The notes under the pieces were generated by a model that saw only the letters and a list, made by a program, of their open reading frames with translations, did no database searches and was not told the origin of the DNA. Positions 6,989-17,580 of a DNA stretch of 35,500 nucleotides are shown piece after piece. The position numbers and the translations under genes are program-made. How positions within the stretch are numbered: the first letter of the stretch is position 1; every line of letters starts with the position of its first letter. The DNA is from Nitrospira sp. CG24B (lineage in GTDB: Bacteria; Nitrospirota; Nitrospiria; Nitrospirales; Nitrospiraceae), in the NCBI GenBank assembly GCA_002869845.2, contig NEWS02000007.1, positions 1-35,500 of the forward strand, written 5' to 3'.

Positions 6989-7615
6989 TCAGACCGGCAC
7001 AAGCCTGGCCGCTTGAATAAACGCCTTCACCTTGTTCGGATCTTTCTTGCCGGGGCTCTGCTCCACCCCACTGCTCACATCGACTCCGTAGGGACGTACC
7101 TGAGCAATTGCCTCAGCCACATTAGTCGGCGTGAGTCCTCCTGCCAAGATGATGGGTGTCGAGCGAGCGGCATCCTGCGCTAAGGTCCAGTCAACCGTCT
7201 TCCCGGTCCCACCATAGGCCTGGTCCGAAAATGCATCGATGAGAAACCCTCGCACATTGGCCCGCCCTTGGAATTCTGCCAGGGCGAGAAAGGTACCCCG
7301 ATCCTTCAATCGAAGGGCCTTCAGCGCTGGACGGCCGAGGTTCTGACAATAGAGAGCTGATTCATCGCCATGGAGTTGAGCCAAAGCAAAGCCACATTCG
7401 TCCATAAGTGCGCGAACCCTCTCGGCCTCTTCGTTGACAAACACCCCCACCGGGAACACAAACGGCGGAAGACCGGCTATGATGGATCTCGCTACTGTCG
7501 GCTCTACCCAACGTGGGCTTTTGCGGTACATGACAAACCCCAACGCATCCGCGCCCGCTGCCACCGCGACTCCTGCGTCTTCCGTATTGGTGATCCCGCA
7601 AATTTTGATTTTCAT
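6989..7615 (-). CDS. trpF: Phosphoribosylanthranilate isomerase
   Basis: 208 aa from the ATG at 7615. The frame is open upstream to 7696, but family alignment starts at MKIKICGITNTEDA. It isomerises N-(5-phosphoribosyl)anthranilate to CdRP in tryptophan synthesis. The catalytic Cys6 (KICG) and the catalytic Asp in the GVDVSSGVE motif are both present, and the (beta/alpha)8 phosphate loops (LAGGLTPTNV) are visible. It starts 10 bp after the trpC stop and is a separate gene, not a TrpC-TrpF fusion. Confidence 0.96.
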   Translation of the reverse strand: MKIKICGITNTEDAGVAVAAGADALGFVMYRKSPRWVEPTVARSIIAGLPPFVFPVGVFVNEEAERVRALMDECGFALAQLHGDESALYCQNLGRPALKALRLKDRGTFLALAEFQGRANVRGFLIDAFSDQAYGGTGKTVDWTLAQDAARSTPIILAGGLTPTNVAEAIAQVRPYGVDVSSGVEQSPGKKDPNKVKAFIQAARLVPV

Positions 7616-7625
7616 GGCAAATGAT

Positions 7626-8453
7626 CTACTCAGGCTGCGAATTGGGCGAGGCGAGGCCGAGCAACTCTCGGACTTTGTCTGCTGTGTGCTCGGCACGAAT
7701 GAGCGACTCGCCGATCAACATGGCATGCACACCGGCTTCGTTGAGCTTCACCACATCATCTCGCGTACGAATTCCACTCTCACTGATGATCAGTTTATCG
7801 GACGGGATTCGTTTTGCCAGCCGGAAGGTCACATTGAGATCGGTCGTAAAGGTCCGTAAGTCTCGATTATTGATCCCGATCATCCTCGCAGGAGGAATCC
7901 ACTCCAGGACCGTATCCAGTTCACGCTCATGGTGCGTCTCAAACAAGCTATCCATGCCAAGTTCCGTTGCCAAGGCATGGAAATCGATTAGTTGCCGCCG
8001 TTCTAATGCCGCCACAATCAATAGAATAGCATCAGCACCGTGGGCCCGCGCTTCATAGAACTGCACGTCATCGACCATGAATTCCTTATTGAGCGCCGGG
8101 ATCGGGAGTGCGCGCTTGATCTCTGCAAGATACCGAAGGTCGCCTTGAAAAAAATCCTTGTCGGTCAAGACGGACAGGGCCGCTGCCCCATGCTCCTGGT
8201 ATGTGCGCGCAAGCCCTAGATAATCAAACTTGTCCGAAAAGTCTTCTCGTAAAAGCCCCAGGCTCGGTGACGCTTTCTTGATTTCCGCGATCAAGGCTGG
8301 GCTGGTGGGAGACCGTGTGGCATCCAGGGTGACGGCAAACCCAAGGACCGGCGGGGCATCTCGAATCGCCGCCTTGAGGTCGGCCAGATAGGAACGGCTC
8401 TGTTTGTGCCTGAGTTCCGCTCGCTTGTGCTCAAGAATACGATCGAGAATCAT
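7626..8453 (-). CDS. trpC: Indole-3-glycerol-phosphate synthase
   Basis: 275 aa. It converts CdRP to indole-3-glycerol phosphate. Conserved elements are MILDRILEHKRAEL at the N-terminus, LIAEIKKASPS with the catalytic lysine, LNKEFMVDD, GINNRDLRTF and SESGI. The gene lies 7 bp after the trpD stop. The upstream ribosome site is weak, so translation may depend on ribosomes finishing trpD. Confidence 0.96.
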   Translation of the reverse strand: MILDRILEHKRAELRHKQSRSYLADLKAAIRDAPPVLGFAVTLDATRSPTSPALIAEIKKASPSLGLLREDFSDKFDYLGLARTYQEHGAAALSVLTDKDFFQGDLRYLAEIKRALPIPALNKEFMVDDVQFYEARAHGADAILLIVAALERRQLIDFHALATELGMDSLFETHHERELDTVLEWIPPARMIGINNRDLRTFTTDLNVTFRLAKRIPSDKLIISESGIRTRDDVVKLNEAGVHAMLIGESLIRAEHTADKVRELLGLASPNSQPE

Positions 8454-8460
8454 GAGTCAC

Positions 8461-9474
8461 TCACGCTTTCTTGGTGAACGCAATGAGCCGATCCAGCTTC
8501 TCGGAGGCGGCGCCGGAGTCGATCGCCTGTTGTGCAAGACGGAATCCGTCCGTGAGAGTTTTCGCTTTTTGACCGACAACCATCGCGGGAGCGGCATTTA
8601 GGCACACGATGTCCCGCCTCGCCCCCTTCCGGCCCTGTAGAATTTCTTTCGTGACCCGTGCGTTTTCCTCCGGCGAGCCGCCGACGAATTCTTTTCGCGC
8701 TGCACGCCGAACCTCGAACTCCTCCGGCGCGATAAAATAACTCGACACGACACCACCCTTTCCCTCAGCGACTCTCGTCCGATCCGACAAGGTGATTTCG
8801 TCCAAGCCATCCAGACCATGCATCACGAAACAATGTTGCGATCCTAGCTCCAGGAGGACACGCCCGAGGATATCTGTCCACTTTGCATCATAGACCCCCA
8901 GCACTTGGTGCGTGGCACCGGCCGGATTGGCTAATGGGCCAAGCACGTTCAGAATGGTCCGGATTCCCATTTCCTGTCGAACCACGGCGCACTGCTTCAT
9001 CGCGCCGTGATAGAGCGGCGCAAACAAGAACCCGATGCCAACTTCGTCGATACAGTCGGCCACACGGCTCGGCTCGAGGTCAATTTTCACACCGAGCATG
9101 CTCAGCACATCCGCACTGCCGGATCGAGAGGATACCGAGCGATTTCCATGCTTTGCCACGGTAATGCCGGCCCCAGCGACCACGAATGCTGCGGTCGTGG
9201 AAATATTAAATGTATCGGCCCCATCCCCACCCGTTCCGCAGGTATCAACAACAATCGACGACCCGACTCTGATTCGGGTTGCTCGTTCCCGCATGGCGCG
9301 TACCGAACCAACAATTTCCTCGACCGTTTCACCTTTCTGCCTGAGTCCCATGAGATAAGCAGCCATCTGAGCCGAGGTTGCAGCCCCATCCATGATCTCC
9401 AGCATGACCATTTCGGCCTCTTGCGCGGGTAGATCGGTTCGATCGGCTAATTTGGCGAGCGCATCTTTGATCAT
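8461..9474 (-). CDS. trpD: Anthranilate phosphoribosyltransferase
   Basis: 337 aa from the ATG at 9474. The frame can be read from 9513, but the extra residues (MSILQQ...) are encoded by the end of the palindromic repeat and are not part of the family. It transfers phosphoribose from PRPP to anthranilate. The PRPP/anthranilate loop GTGGDGADTFNIST and the following AKHGNRSVSSRSGSADVL are intact. The repeat insertion has replaced whatever sequence used to sit just upstream of this start. Confidence 0.96.
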   Translation of the reverse strand: MIKDALAKLADRTDLPAQEAEMVMLEIMDGAATSAQMAAYLMGLRQKGETVEEIVGSVRAMRERATRIRVGSSIVVDTCGTGGDGADTFNISTTAAFVVAGAGITVAKHGNRSVSSRSGSADVLSMLGVKIDLEPSRVADCIDEVGIGFLFAPLYHGAMKQCAVVRQEMGIRTILNVLGPLANPAGATHQVLGVYDAKWTDILGRVLLELGSQHCFVMHGLDGLDEITLSDRTRVAEGKGGVVSSYFIAPEEFEVRRAARKEFVGGSPEENARVTKEILQGRKGARRDIVCLNAAPAMVVGQKAKTLTDGFRLAQQAIDSGAASEKLDRLIAFTKKA

Positions 9475-9501
9475 GACGCTCTCAGTAAAGTAGATCTGTT
9501 G

Positions 9502-9626
9502 CAGGATGCTCAAAAAATCCGTCCAGCAAGGCCGCAGCGAGCGACGAGGCGAAAGCGTACTTTGCGCCGTACGTTGAGCCTCTGAGCGATGCGAGAACGA
9601 CGCTGGCGGACTTTTTCAGCATCCTG
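9502..9626 (+). repeat. ~125-bp palindromic dispersed repeat, copy A (trpG/trpD gap)
   Basis: Starts CAGGATGCTCAAAAAATCCG and ends with the near-perfect inverted match CGGACTTTTTCAGCATCCTG, immediately next to the trpG stop codon (9627-9629). The interior includes the GTAC..GTAC arms around TTTGCGCC and GAGCCTCTGAGCGATGCGAG. It is in opposite orientation to copy B at 6837-6959, and the two copies bracket trpD-trpC-trpF. About 80% identity by eye between them shows they are older than a recent duplication. Confidence 0.87.
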
Positions 9627-10190
9627 CTAGAGTTTCAAGAAGTTGCGGAGCAAATCTTTCCCGACGGTCGTCAGAATCGATTCCGGATGGAATTGAACCC
9701 CTTCGACACCCAGTGTCTTATGGCGGATTCCCATAATCTCGCCTTCAGCAGTCTCAGCGGAAATTTCGCAACATTCCGGAAGATTGTCTCGATTGACGAT
9801 AAGAGAATGATAGCGCGTCGCTTCAAACGGATTGGGTAACGATTGAAAGATGGTCCTGCCGTCGTGCTTGATCTGCGAGGTCTTCCCATGCATCAAGCGG
9901 GAAGCACGGATGACTTCTCCTCCATATGCGACGGCCATCGACTGATGCCCCAAACAGACGCCGAGAATGGGCAGCGTCCCCCCAAACCGACGAATCGCGT
10001 CGACTGAAATACCGGCCTCCCGTGGTGTGCACGGTCCCGGTGAAATCACAAGACGGCTTGGATGCAATTCCTCAATCTGGTCGAGCGTGATCTGGTCGTT
10101 TCGATAGACCCGCACATCCTCACCCAATTCTCCGAGATACTGAACGAGGTTGTACGTGAAGGAGTCGTAGTTATCGATGACGAGTAGCAT
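9627..10190 (-). CDS. trpG: Anthranilate synthase component II (glutamine amidotransferase)
   Basis: 187 aa from the ATG at 10190 (family start [20 protein letters not shown]). It supplies ammonia from glutamine to TrpE. The class I amidotransferase triad is present: Cys79 in ILGVCLGHQ, and the His and Glu of HPESI near residue 170. In many bacteria the same subunit also serves PabB in folate synthesis (possible dual role, inferred). It is separated from trpE by 89 bp with no recognisable gene and from trpD by the palindromic repeat. Confidence 0.95.
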   Translation of the reverse strand: MLLVIDNYDSFTYNLVQYLGELGEDVRVYRNDQITLDQIEELHPSRLVISPGPCTPREAGISVDAIRRFGGTLPILGVCLGHQSMAVAYGGEVIRASRLMHGKTSQIKHDGRTIFQSLPNPFEATRYHSLIVNRDNLPECCEISAETAEGEIMGIRHKTLGVEGVQFHPESILTTVGKDLLRNFLKL

Positions 10191-10279
10191 ACTGAGACCT
10201 GTCAATCGTCATGAGTCTTGAGTCGATACGCATCGGCATCCGTTCGATGAACTGCCGACCAATGACCAGTGACCATTCC

Positions 10280-11776
10280 CTATTCCAGCCCCTGTTCCGC
10301 CAGTTCGATCGCCTTCATCATGGCGCGGGATTTGTTGCAGGTTTCTTCATACTCATGTTCCGGATTCGAGTCAGCGACAATGCCCGCCCCGGCCTGGATG
10401 AAGGCTCGACGGCGCGAGACCACAACCGTGCGGATATTGATGCACATGTCCATATTCCCTGAAAAACTGATGTAGCCGACGGCGCCGGCATAGGGCCCGC
10501 GTCTGGTCGGCTCAAGTTCCTCGATGATTTCCATCGCCCTGATTTTGGGCGCACCGGACACGGTACCGGCGGGAAAGCACGCCTTCAGCACATCATACAC
10601 CGTCTTGTCCGGGCACAGCGTGCCTGTGACATTGGAGACCATATGCATAACGTGCGAGTACCGTTCAACATTCATCAACGACTCGACGTGGACGGATCCC
10701 CGTTCAGCCACACGACCGACATCGTTGCGTCCGAGATCCACCAACATAATGTGCTCGGCCCGTTCCTTGGCATCAGCAAGAAGACGGCGTTCCAATTCCA
10801 CGTCCTCATCCATCGTTGCGCCACGCCGTCTGGTGCCGGCAATCGGGCGTACCGAGACCAACCCGTCCTCACACCGTACAAGAATTTCGGGAGACGAGCC
10901 GACCAGTTCAACCCCCGCAATTCTGATGTAATACATGTAGGGCGACGGATTCACAAGGCGCAGTGCCCGATAGAGCTGAAACGGGGGAGCCTGGAGATTT
11001 GTTTCCCATCGTTGCGACAAAACACACTGAAAGATATCGCCAGCCCTGATGTAGTCCTGCGCACGAGACACGATCTTCTCAAATTTCGCCTTGTTCATGT
11101 TGACCGTGAAACGAATCGGAGTTCGCCGACGCCTCGGCTTGACGGGTCGAAGAGGTCGACGGATTCTGGCAATCATCGCTTCGATCCTGCCTGTCGCCTC
11201 ACGATAGGCCGAACGAATATCTCGTTCCGACTGGGACTTTACCTGTGCATTGGCGACAACCTTGATCTTCTGCGAGACGTTGTCGAAGATGAGCAGTGTC
11301 TCGGTCAATACAAATGCAAAGTCCGGAACATCGAGGTGTTCCTTCTTGCGAGAGGGAAGATCCTCGAACGTCTGCACCATGTCGTAGCCGAGGTACCCGA
11401 CAGCTCCACCGACAAAAGGAGGCAGATCTGGAACCGTAACGGGGCGGTACGCCTCCATGATTTCCCGCAGACGGTCCAGAGGCGCGCCTCGGCTAGGGAT
11501 CCGCCGGCAATCCGAACCCTTCTTCACACACAGATCGCCACGATCCTCATAGATGACGAGCGGAGACCCGCTTCCAAGAAAGGAATATCTGGCCCACTTT
11601 TCTCCCCCCTGAATACTCTCCAGTAAATAGGCCGAGGGCCCATGATCGATCTTGGCAAAGGCCGAGACCGGCGTATCATGGTCCGCCAAGATTTCACGGA
11701 ATAACGGAATGAGATTGCCCTGCTTTGCGTAAGAGCGAAACTCATCCAGAGTGAGTGAATAGGTCGCTGCCCGCAT
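10280..11776 (-). CDS. trpE: Anthranilate synthase component I
   Basis: 498 aa. It converts chorismate and ammonia to anthranilate, the committed step. LLES at residues 51-54 is the motif of the tryptophan feedback-inhibition pocket, so allosteric inhibition by Trp is expected. The chorismate-binding C-terminal domain has RLVNPSPYMYYI, GTRRRG, LVDLGRNDVGRV and GTVSGAPKIRAMEII. The start is 9 bp after the stop of the LysM lipoprotein gene with no strong ribosome site of its own, so it is probably translated from the same transcript. Confidence 0.97.
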   Translation of the reverse strand: MRAATYSLTLDEFRSYAKQGNLIPLFREILADHDTPVSAFAKIDHGPSAYLLESIQGGEKWARYSFLGSGSPLVIYEDRGDLCVKKGSDCRRIPSRGAPLDRLREIMEAYRPVTVPDLPPFVGGAVGYLGYDMVQTFEDLPSRKKEHLDVPDFAFVLTETLLIFDNVSQKIKVVANAQVKSQSERDIRSAYREATGRIEAMIARIRRPLRPVKPRRRRTPIRFTVNMNKAKFEKIVSRAQDYIRAGDIFQCVLSQRWETNLQAPPFQLYRALRLVNPSPYMYYIRIAGVELVGSSPEILVRCEDGLVSVRPIAGTRRRGATMDEDVELERRLLADAKERAEHIMLVDLGRNDVGRVAERGSVHVESLMNVERYSHVMHMVSNVTGTLCPDKTVYDVLKACFPAGTVSGAPKIRAMEIIEELEPTRRGPYAGAVGYISFSGNMDMCINIRTVVVSRRRAFIQAGAGIVADSNPEHEYEETCNKSRAMMKAIELAEQGLE

Positions 11777-11785
11777 GTCGTCCGC

Positions 11786-12430
11786 TTACTCTACCCCAAC
11801 CAGGAGCTTCTGTCCGATCTCGACGATGTCATCCGGCAGTTTATTCGCCTTCTTCAACTTATCGACCTCAACGCCATACCGCCTGCTAATGCTATAGAGC
11901 GTTTCTCCCGCTTTGACCACATGCACCATCCCCGGTGTGACCTTCATCGGAGAGGCCGGCTCAGTCATAGCCGCCATGCCTTTGTCTGAAAGATGACTAC
12001 CGCTGTGACCGCCGGAAACAGCTTTCGGCAATTCGGCTTTTTTCGGTTTGACTAGAGGGGGCTGGCCCTTTCGCTGCATATCCTCTAGAGCTTTTCGTTC
12101 CAGCACTGTCGCTTCCCTGATTGCTTCTGTCTCCTCTTGAAGACGCCCCATCTGCTCACGTGCCATTTGCACTTGGGCTGACAGTTCACGATTTTTCGCC
12201 TCAAATTCAGACAGTTCGGCCTTGACGTGCCTGACTTCACTGTCCAGCTCTGCCGTCCGCTTCTCTTCCTGCGTGAGAAGGCGCTGAAAATTGAGGCTTC
12301 GCGCTTTTTCCGCGTTGTATTTTTCCTCTAATACAACACACCCACTTACCAGCCACCCACCACAGAGCAGTATTCCTAATGAAATAATCTTCTGGATTCG
12401 CTCACAGACCTGCTGCTCCTTTTTCTGCAT
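11786..12430 (-). CDS. LysM-domain coiled-coil lipoprotein, first gene of the trp transcript
   Basis: 214 aa from the ATG at 12430, which has a textbook ribosome site (AAAGGAGG, 5-nt spacing). The open frame continues upstream but without a signal. Residues ~12-32 form a lipoprotein signal with lipobox LVSGC. Residues ~40-115 are a charged, heptad-like coiled coil (EKRTAELDSEVRHVKAELSE). A Lys/Pro-rich linker leads to a C-terminal LysM domain (VHVVKAGETLYSISRRYGVE), which binds peptidoglycan. It is likely an envelope protein anchored in a membrane by its lipid. Its position at the head of the trp operon has no obvious metabolic logic. Confidence 0.88.
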   Translation of the reverse strand: MQKKEQQVCERIQKIISLGILLCGGWLVSGCVVLEEKYNAEKARSLNFQRLLTQEEKRTAELDSEVRHVKAELSEFEAKNRELSAQVQMAREQMGRLQEETEAIREATVLERKALEDMQRKGQPPLVKPKKAELPKAVSGGHSGSHLSDKGMAAMTEPASPMKVTPGMVHVVKAGETLYSISRRYGVEVDKLKKANKLPDDIVEIGQKLLVGVE

Positions 12431-12484
12431 ATATCCTCCTTTACCCAGCTCTCTGCCAACTTCAGACCTGCTGAAGCGACGCTT

Positions 12485-12513
12485 AGAATAGTGGCCACTG
12501 ATGCGAAAGTCAA
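12485..12513 (-). promoter_or_regulatory. Predicted promoter of the lysM-trpEGDCFBA transcript
   Basis: On the minus strand TTGACT (12513-12508), exactly 17 bp, then TATTCT (12490-12485), giving 5/6 and 4/6 matches to sigma-70 boxes. The start site would be near 12478, leaving a ~48-nt leader before the lysM ATG. The leader contains no Trp-rich peptide and no attenuator hairpin, so transcript-level regulation by a classical trp leader is not visible here. Confidence 0.6.
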
Positions 12514-12637
12514 AGCGGACTAGGCCCATCGGGTTTGACCGTTTCCGCACCCTTATGCTACGGTCAGCACAGGTCAGGCCCCTCTCCCCTCTCATGCCAA
12601 ACATCGTCTTTCATGGCACCTTAGAAAGGAACGCTGA

Positions 12638-14722
<2,085 letters not shown>

Positions 14723-15988
14723 TCACACCGAAGCTTCGACCGGAACAGGCACTTTTTCGTCCTTAAGAATTTGTACGCTTCGTATCGAGCGGGGATCCGC
14801 CTCATGGACCACCAGGCGACAATTCTCGATGCGGAGTTCTTCTCCTGCCTGCGGGATGCGACCAAGATTTTCCTGGATCAGCCCTCCGATCGTCAGGGCT
14901 TCATCTCCAAGCTCGACTTTTAGGAAGTCGTTCACCTTTCGAACTTCCGTCCGTCCATGGACTAGAATTTGGTTCTTTCCAATGCGTTTGATGAGCTCTT
15001 CAGTGATATCCGTTTCATCGACGATCTCACCCACGACTTCCTCGAGAAGATCTTCAAGCGTCACCAGTCCCATGACACCGCCGAATTCGTTGACGACGAC
15101 TCCCATATGCCGTTTCTCCTGCTGGAACTGTTTCATCAAGTCGTCCGCCGTCTTGCCGGCCGGGACAAAGAGCGGAGGATGGGCGATATCCCGGAGGCGC
15201 AAATCGGTTCGCCCTTTCGCCAACTCGGTCAGCGCCTTCGTCTTGTAAAGAATCCCGGTAATGTTATCGAGCATGCCGTCATAGAGCGGAATTCTGGAGT
15301 ACTTGGAATTATAGAGTAGCTCTTGTGCTTCCTTCAGTCGAAGGTTCCCGTCGAGCGAAAACACGTAGATGCGCGGCGTCATCGCATCTTCCGCGGTAAT
15401 ATCTTTCAGTTGAAACACGTTTTTGATCATTTTGACTTCTTCTGATTCTAACTCGCCGGCCTTTCCTCCCTGGTCGAGCATAATTTTCAGCTCTTCCTCT
15501 GTTACCAAGGGAAGCGTCAACCCCTTTCCTCCCGTCAAACTGTAGATCAGAGGAACGATCAGAAAAAGAAGCGGTCGCAACATGACCTGAACCCCATAGA
15601 TGGGGTAGGCCATGTTCAGCGTCACGGGTACGGAGAACTTTGCCGCCAGAGTCTTTGGAATAACATCCACTGACACGAGAAGCACAAAGGTCAGGATACC
15701 GATCATAACTGCAATCGCTTCTTCAAGCGCACTCTTGCCCCCATAGGCATTCAATGTGATGAAGGTGGCGAACATGGGGGTCGCAGTACTGACGAGACGG
15801 TCACCGACGAGAATGGTCGAGAGAAGCTTTTGGGGGTCGCTCCTCAACTGAAGAGCTTTGGCTGCCCGTTTACTTCCGTTCTGCGCTAAGGCTTTCAGTC
15901 GTGTTTCGTTGACTGAGAAGAAGCCGATCTCGGCTGTCGAAATAACGGCGGATAACCCTATCAATCCTAGTAGGATGAGGATGTCCAT
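14723..15988 (-). CDS. CNNM/CorC-type hemolysin-family membrane protein with CBS pair
   Basis: 421 aa. The N-terminal ~190 residues are a DUF21/CNNM transmembrane domain (ISTAEIGFFSVNETRLKALA; three or four hydrophobic segments). Two CBS domains follow (about 205-325; AMTPRIYVFSLDGNLRLKEA, HMGVVVNEFGGVMGLVTLED), then a CorC_HlyC domain (~340-415). Family members are implicated in magnesium or cobalt transport; the hemolysin name is historical. The gene is convergent with ligA and their stop codons touch, so any terminator must lie within coding sequence. Confidence 0.92.
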   Translation of the reverse strand: MDILILLGLIGLSAVISTAEIGFFSVNETRLKALAQNGSKRAAKALQLRSDPQKLLSTILVGDRLVSTATPMFATFITLNAYGGKSALEEAIAVMIGILTFVLLVSVDVIPKTLAAKFSVPVTLNMAYPIYGVQVMLRPLLFLIVPLIYSLTGGKGLTLPLVTEEELKIMLDQGGKAGELESEEVKMIKNVFQLKDITAEDAMTPRIYVFSLDGNLRLKEAQELLYNSKYSRIPLYDGMLDNITGILYKTKALTELAKGRTDLRLRDIAHPPLFVPAGKTADDLMKQFQQEKRHMGVVVNEFGGVMGLVTLEDLLEEVVGEIVDETDITEELIKRIGKNQILVHGRTEVRKVNDFLKVELGDEALTIGGLIQENLGRIPQAGEELRIENCRLVVHEADPRSIRSVQILKDEKVPVPVEASV

Positions 15989-16195
15989 CGCAGTCGTCTA
16001 TTAGGGACGTTGGACCAGCATGGCTGGCCTGATGAGAAGCCGGGCGTCTCCCAGAGGATACCTCTTGGCCCACCCTTCAGAAGATCGTACGATTAAGATA
16101 ATCGAACCGCTTAGAATAGAGTTCACAGCTACTACATCTATCATAGGGATCAAATGCAGGCAAGCAATCAAAGAAATGTCGCTTGAAAATCAATT

Positions 16196-16211
16196 GGTTC
16201 CAAACGGAACC
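16196..16211 (-). terminator. Possible weak terminator after rlpA
   Basis: GGTTCC (16196-16201) pairs with GGAACC (16206-16211) around a 4-nt loop, 31 bp past the rlpA stop on the minus strand. It is followed by AATTGATTTTC, only partly T-rich. The rest of 15989-16241 shows no gene. Confidence 0.35.
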
Positions 16212-16241
16212 CTCAGAATGATGCTACCATCCCTCTCGTGT

Positions 16242-16919
16242 TTAGTTATCATCTCGCACAACAAGCGATTGCAGGTTCAATGTACGATCGAGGCGATTCG
16301 CGGCCATCTGAGCCTCCGGCTCGGTCAAGAATCGACCAATTTGAACTCGGTAACGACGCCCTTCTTGGAGATCGATCTGAATAATACGCCCATCAGCAAA
16401 ATTTCGTTGAACTTGTGCTAACAACGCCCGAGCATTCTGAAGGTCCGCGAAAGCACCAACTTGAACCCGTAACACCCCCATCCCTTCGGGCCGAGAGTTA
16501 TAGTCCACAACTCGAATTTCGACCTGGTCGGTTCCGTTGCCGACCATCCCAAGCGCTTGGGCACCAGCCAACGAAAGGTCCAAAACCCGTCCCCTCGCGA
16601 ACGGTCCTCGATCATTAATCCTAACCGTAACGTGGCGATCTGAAGTCAACGAATGCACGACTGCGACGGACCCGAGTGGCAGTGTCCGATGAGCAGCCGT
16701 CAGTTTGTACATGTCGTACCGTTCCCCATTCGCTGTCTTGTTCCCATGAAAGCCAGGGCCATACCACGAGGCCATCCCTCGTTCTACAAACCCAATGGGA
16801 TACCCGGGGAAACGATCAATAGGACGAGAAGCGGTGGTGCAGCCTTGATAGAGGACGACGCCCAGTCCGATCACGACCATGGGCAGAGAAGTAAGTTTCG
16901 TGAGCGGCACCGGCCGCAT
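16242..16919 (-). CDS. rlpA: RlpA-like septal ring lipoprotein with SPOR domain
   Basis: 225 aa from the ATG at 16919; a TTG at 16922 directly after the upstream stop is an alternative. A lipoprotein signal ends in the lipobox LYQGC. The double-psi beta-barrel domain (~45-130) has the RlpA pattern ASWYGPGFHGNKTANGE, the HRTLPLGS motif and RINDRGPF; family members cleave denuded peptidoglycan strands. Residues ~145-225 form a SPOR domain (LRVQVGAFADLQNARALLAQ, YRVQIGRF), which targets septal denuded glycan. It is expressed with the ACT protein, three bases apart. Confidence 0.92.
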   Translation of the reverse strand: MRPVPLTKLTSLPMVVIGLGVVLYQGCTTASRPIDRFPGYPIGFVERGMASWYGPGFHGNKTANGERYDMYKLTAAHRTLPLGSVAVVHSLTSDRHVTVRINDRGPFARGRVLDLSLAGAQALGMVGNGTDQVEIRVVDYNSRPEGMGVLRVQVGAFADLQNARALLAQVQRNFADGRIIQIDLQEGRRYRVQIGRFLTEPEAQMAANRLDRTLNLQSLVVRDDN

Positions 16920-16922
16920 CAA

Positions 16923-17333
16923 TCAAAACTCGTCGAGCGACTGATTGCGTAGAATGGCCAAGGCCTTGTCGGTATTGGAAACGGTCAGAACGACGATCGC
17001 CCGTTTCCCTTCCCGTGAAGGCGTACAATAGCCGCACTTGATGTTGATCCGGCTCTTCATCAACGTATCTGCCACTTTCCTTAACGCGCCAGGCTTGTTT
17101 TCAAGACTTAGCAGAAGCGCAATTTCTTCGCCGAACTTAATCTTTGCCGCCTTAAGGGCCGCGCGCGCACTGTCCAGGTCAGCGACAAGCAGTCTCAGCT
17201 TGCCTGTTCCCATCACCTCTGGAGCGGAGAACGCCTTGATGTTGACACCGGCTTCACCGAGGACCGCCGTCACTCTGGCAAGTGCACCCGGCTTACTCTG
17301 ACCACTGATAACAAGTTGCGTTGTTGTCGGCAT
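16923..17333 (-). CDS. Tandem ACT-domain protein
   Basis: 136 aa made of two ACT domains: residues ~5-68 (QLVISGQSKPGALARVTAVL) and ~72-130 (LLSLENKPGALRKVADTLMK). ACT domains bind amino acids or other small ligands and regulate enzymes; stand-alone tandem ACT proteins have mostly unknown partners. A GKR-type basic stretch (SREGKRAIVVL) follows a CGYC motif. AGGAG 8 nt before the ATG is the ribosome site. It precedes rlpA in the same operon. The 247-bp stretch between it and nrdJ (17334-17580) holds no convincing gene or terminator. Confidence 0.85.
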   Translation of the reverse strand: MPTTTQLVISGQSKPGALARVTAVLGEAGVNIKAFSAPEVMGTGKLRLLVADLDSARAALKAAKIKFGEEIALLLSLENKPGALRKVADTLMKSRINIKCGYCTPSREGKRAIVVLTVSNTDKALAILRNQSLDEF

Positions 17334-17580
17334 AGTGAGACTCCTAGTTAACCTCCGGCATCAGAATTTTTCCGCCTCGCTGAGCGTATGGCCCGCAAGG
17401 GAGACCACGATCCGTAGTGATACGCTAGGATGCGAGAGGACGCCGGTCGCGCGCAAAGTCTTCGAGTCCGTAACCGTACCGCAAAGAAGGCATCGGCACT
17501 CGAGCGAATTCGGAGGAACCGCCGCTTTCTACACCAGAGACACAATGACGGCCGCCTGCTCCGCATTCTTACACTCCTCT

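Noticed and set aside
9474..9513. Longer N-terminus for trpD (MSILQQ...)
   Set aside because: These codons come from the end of the palindromic repeat; the conserved protein starts at 9474.
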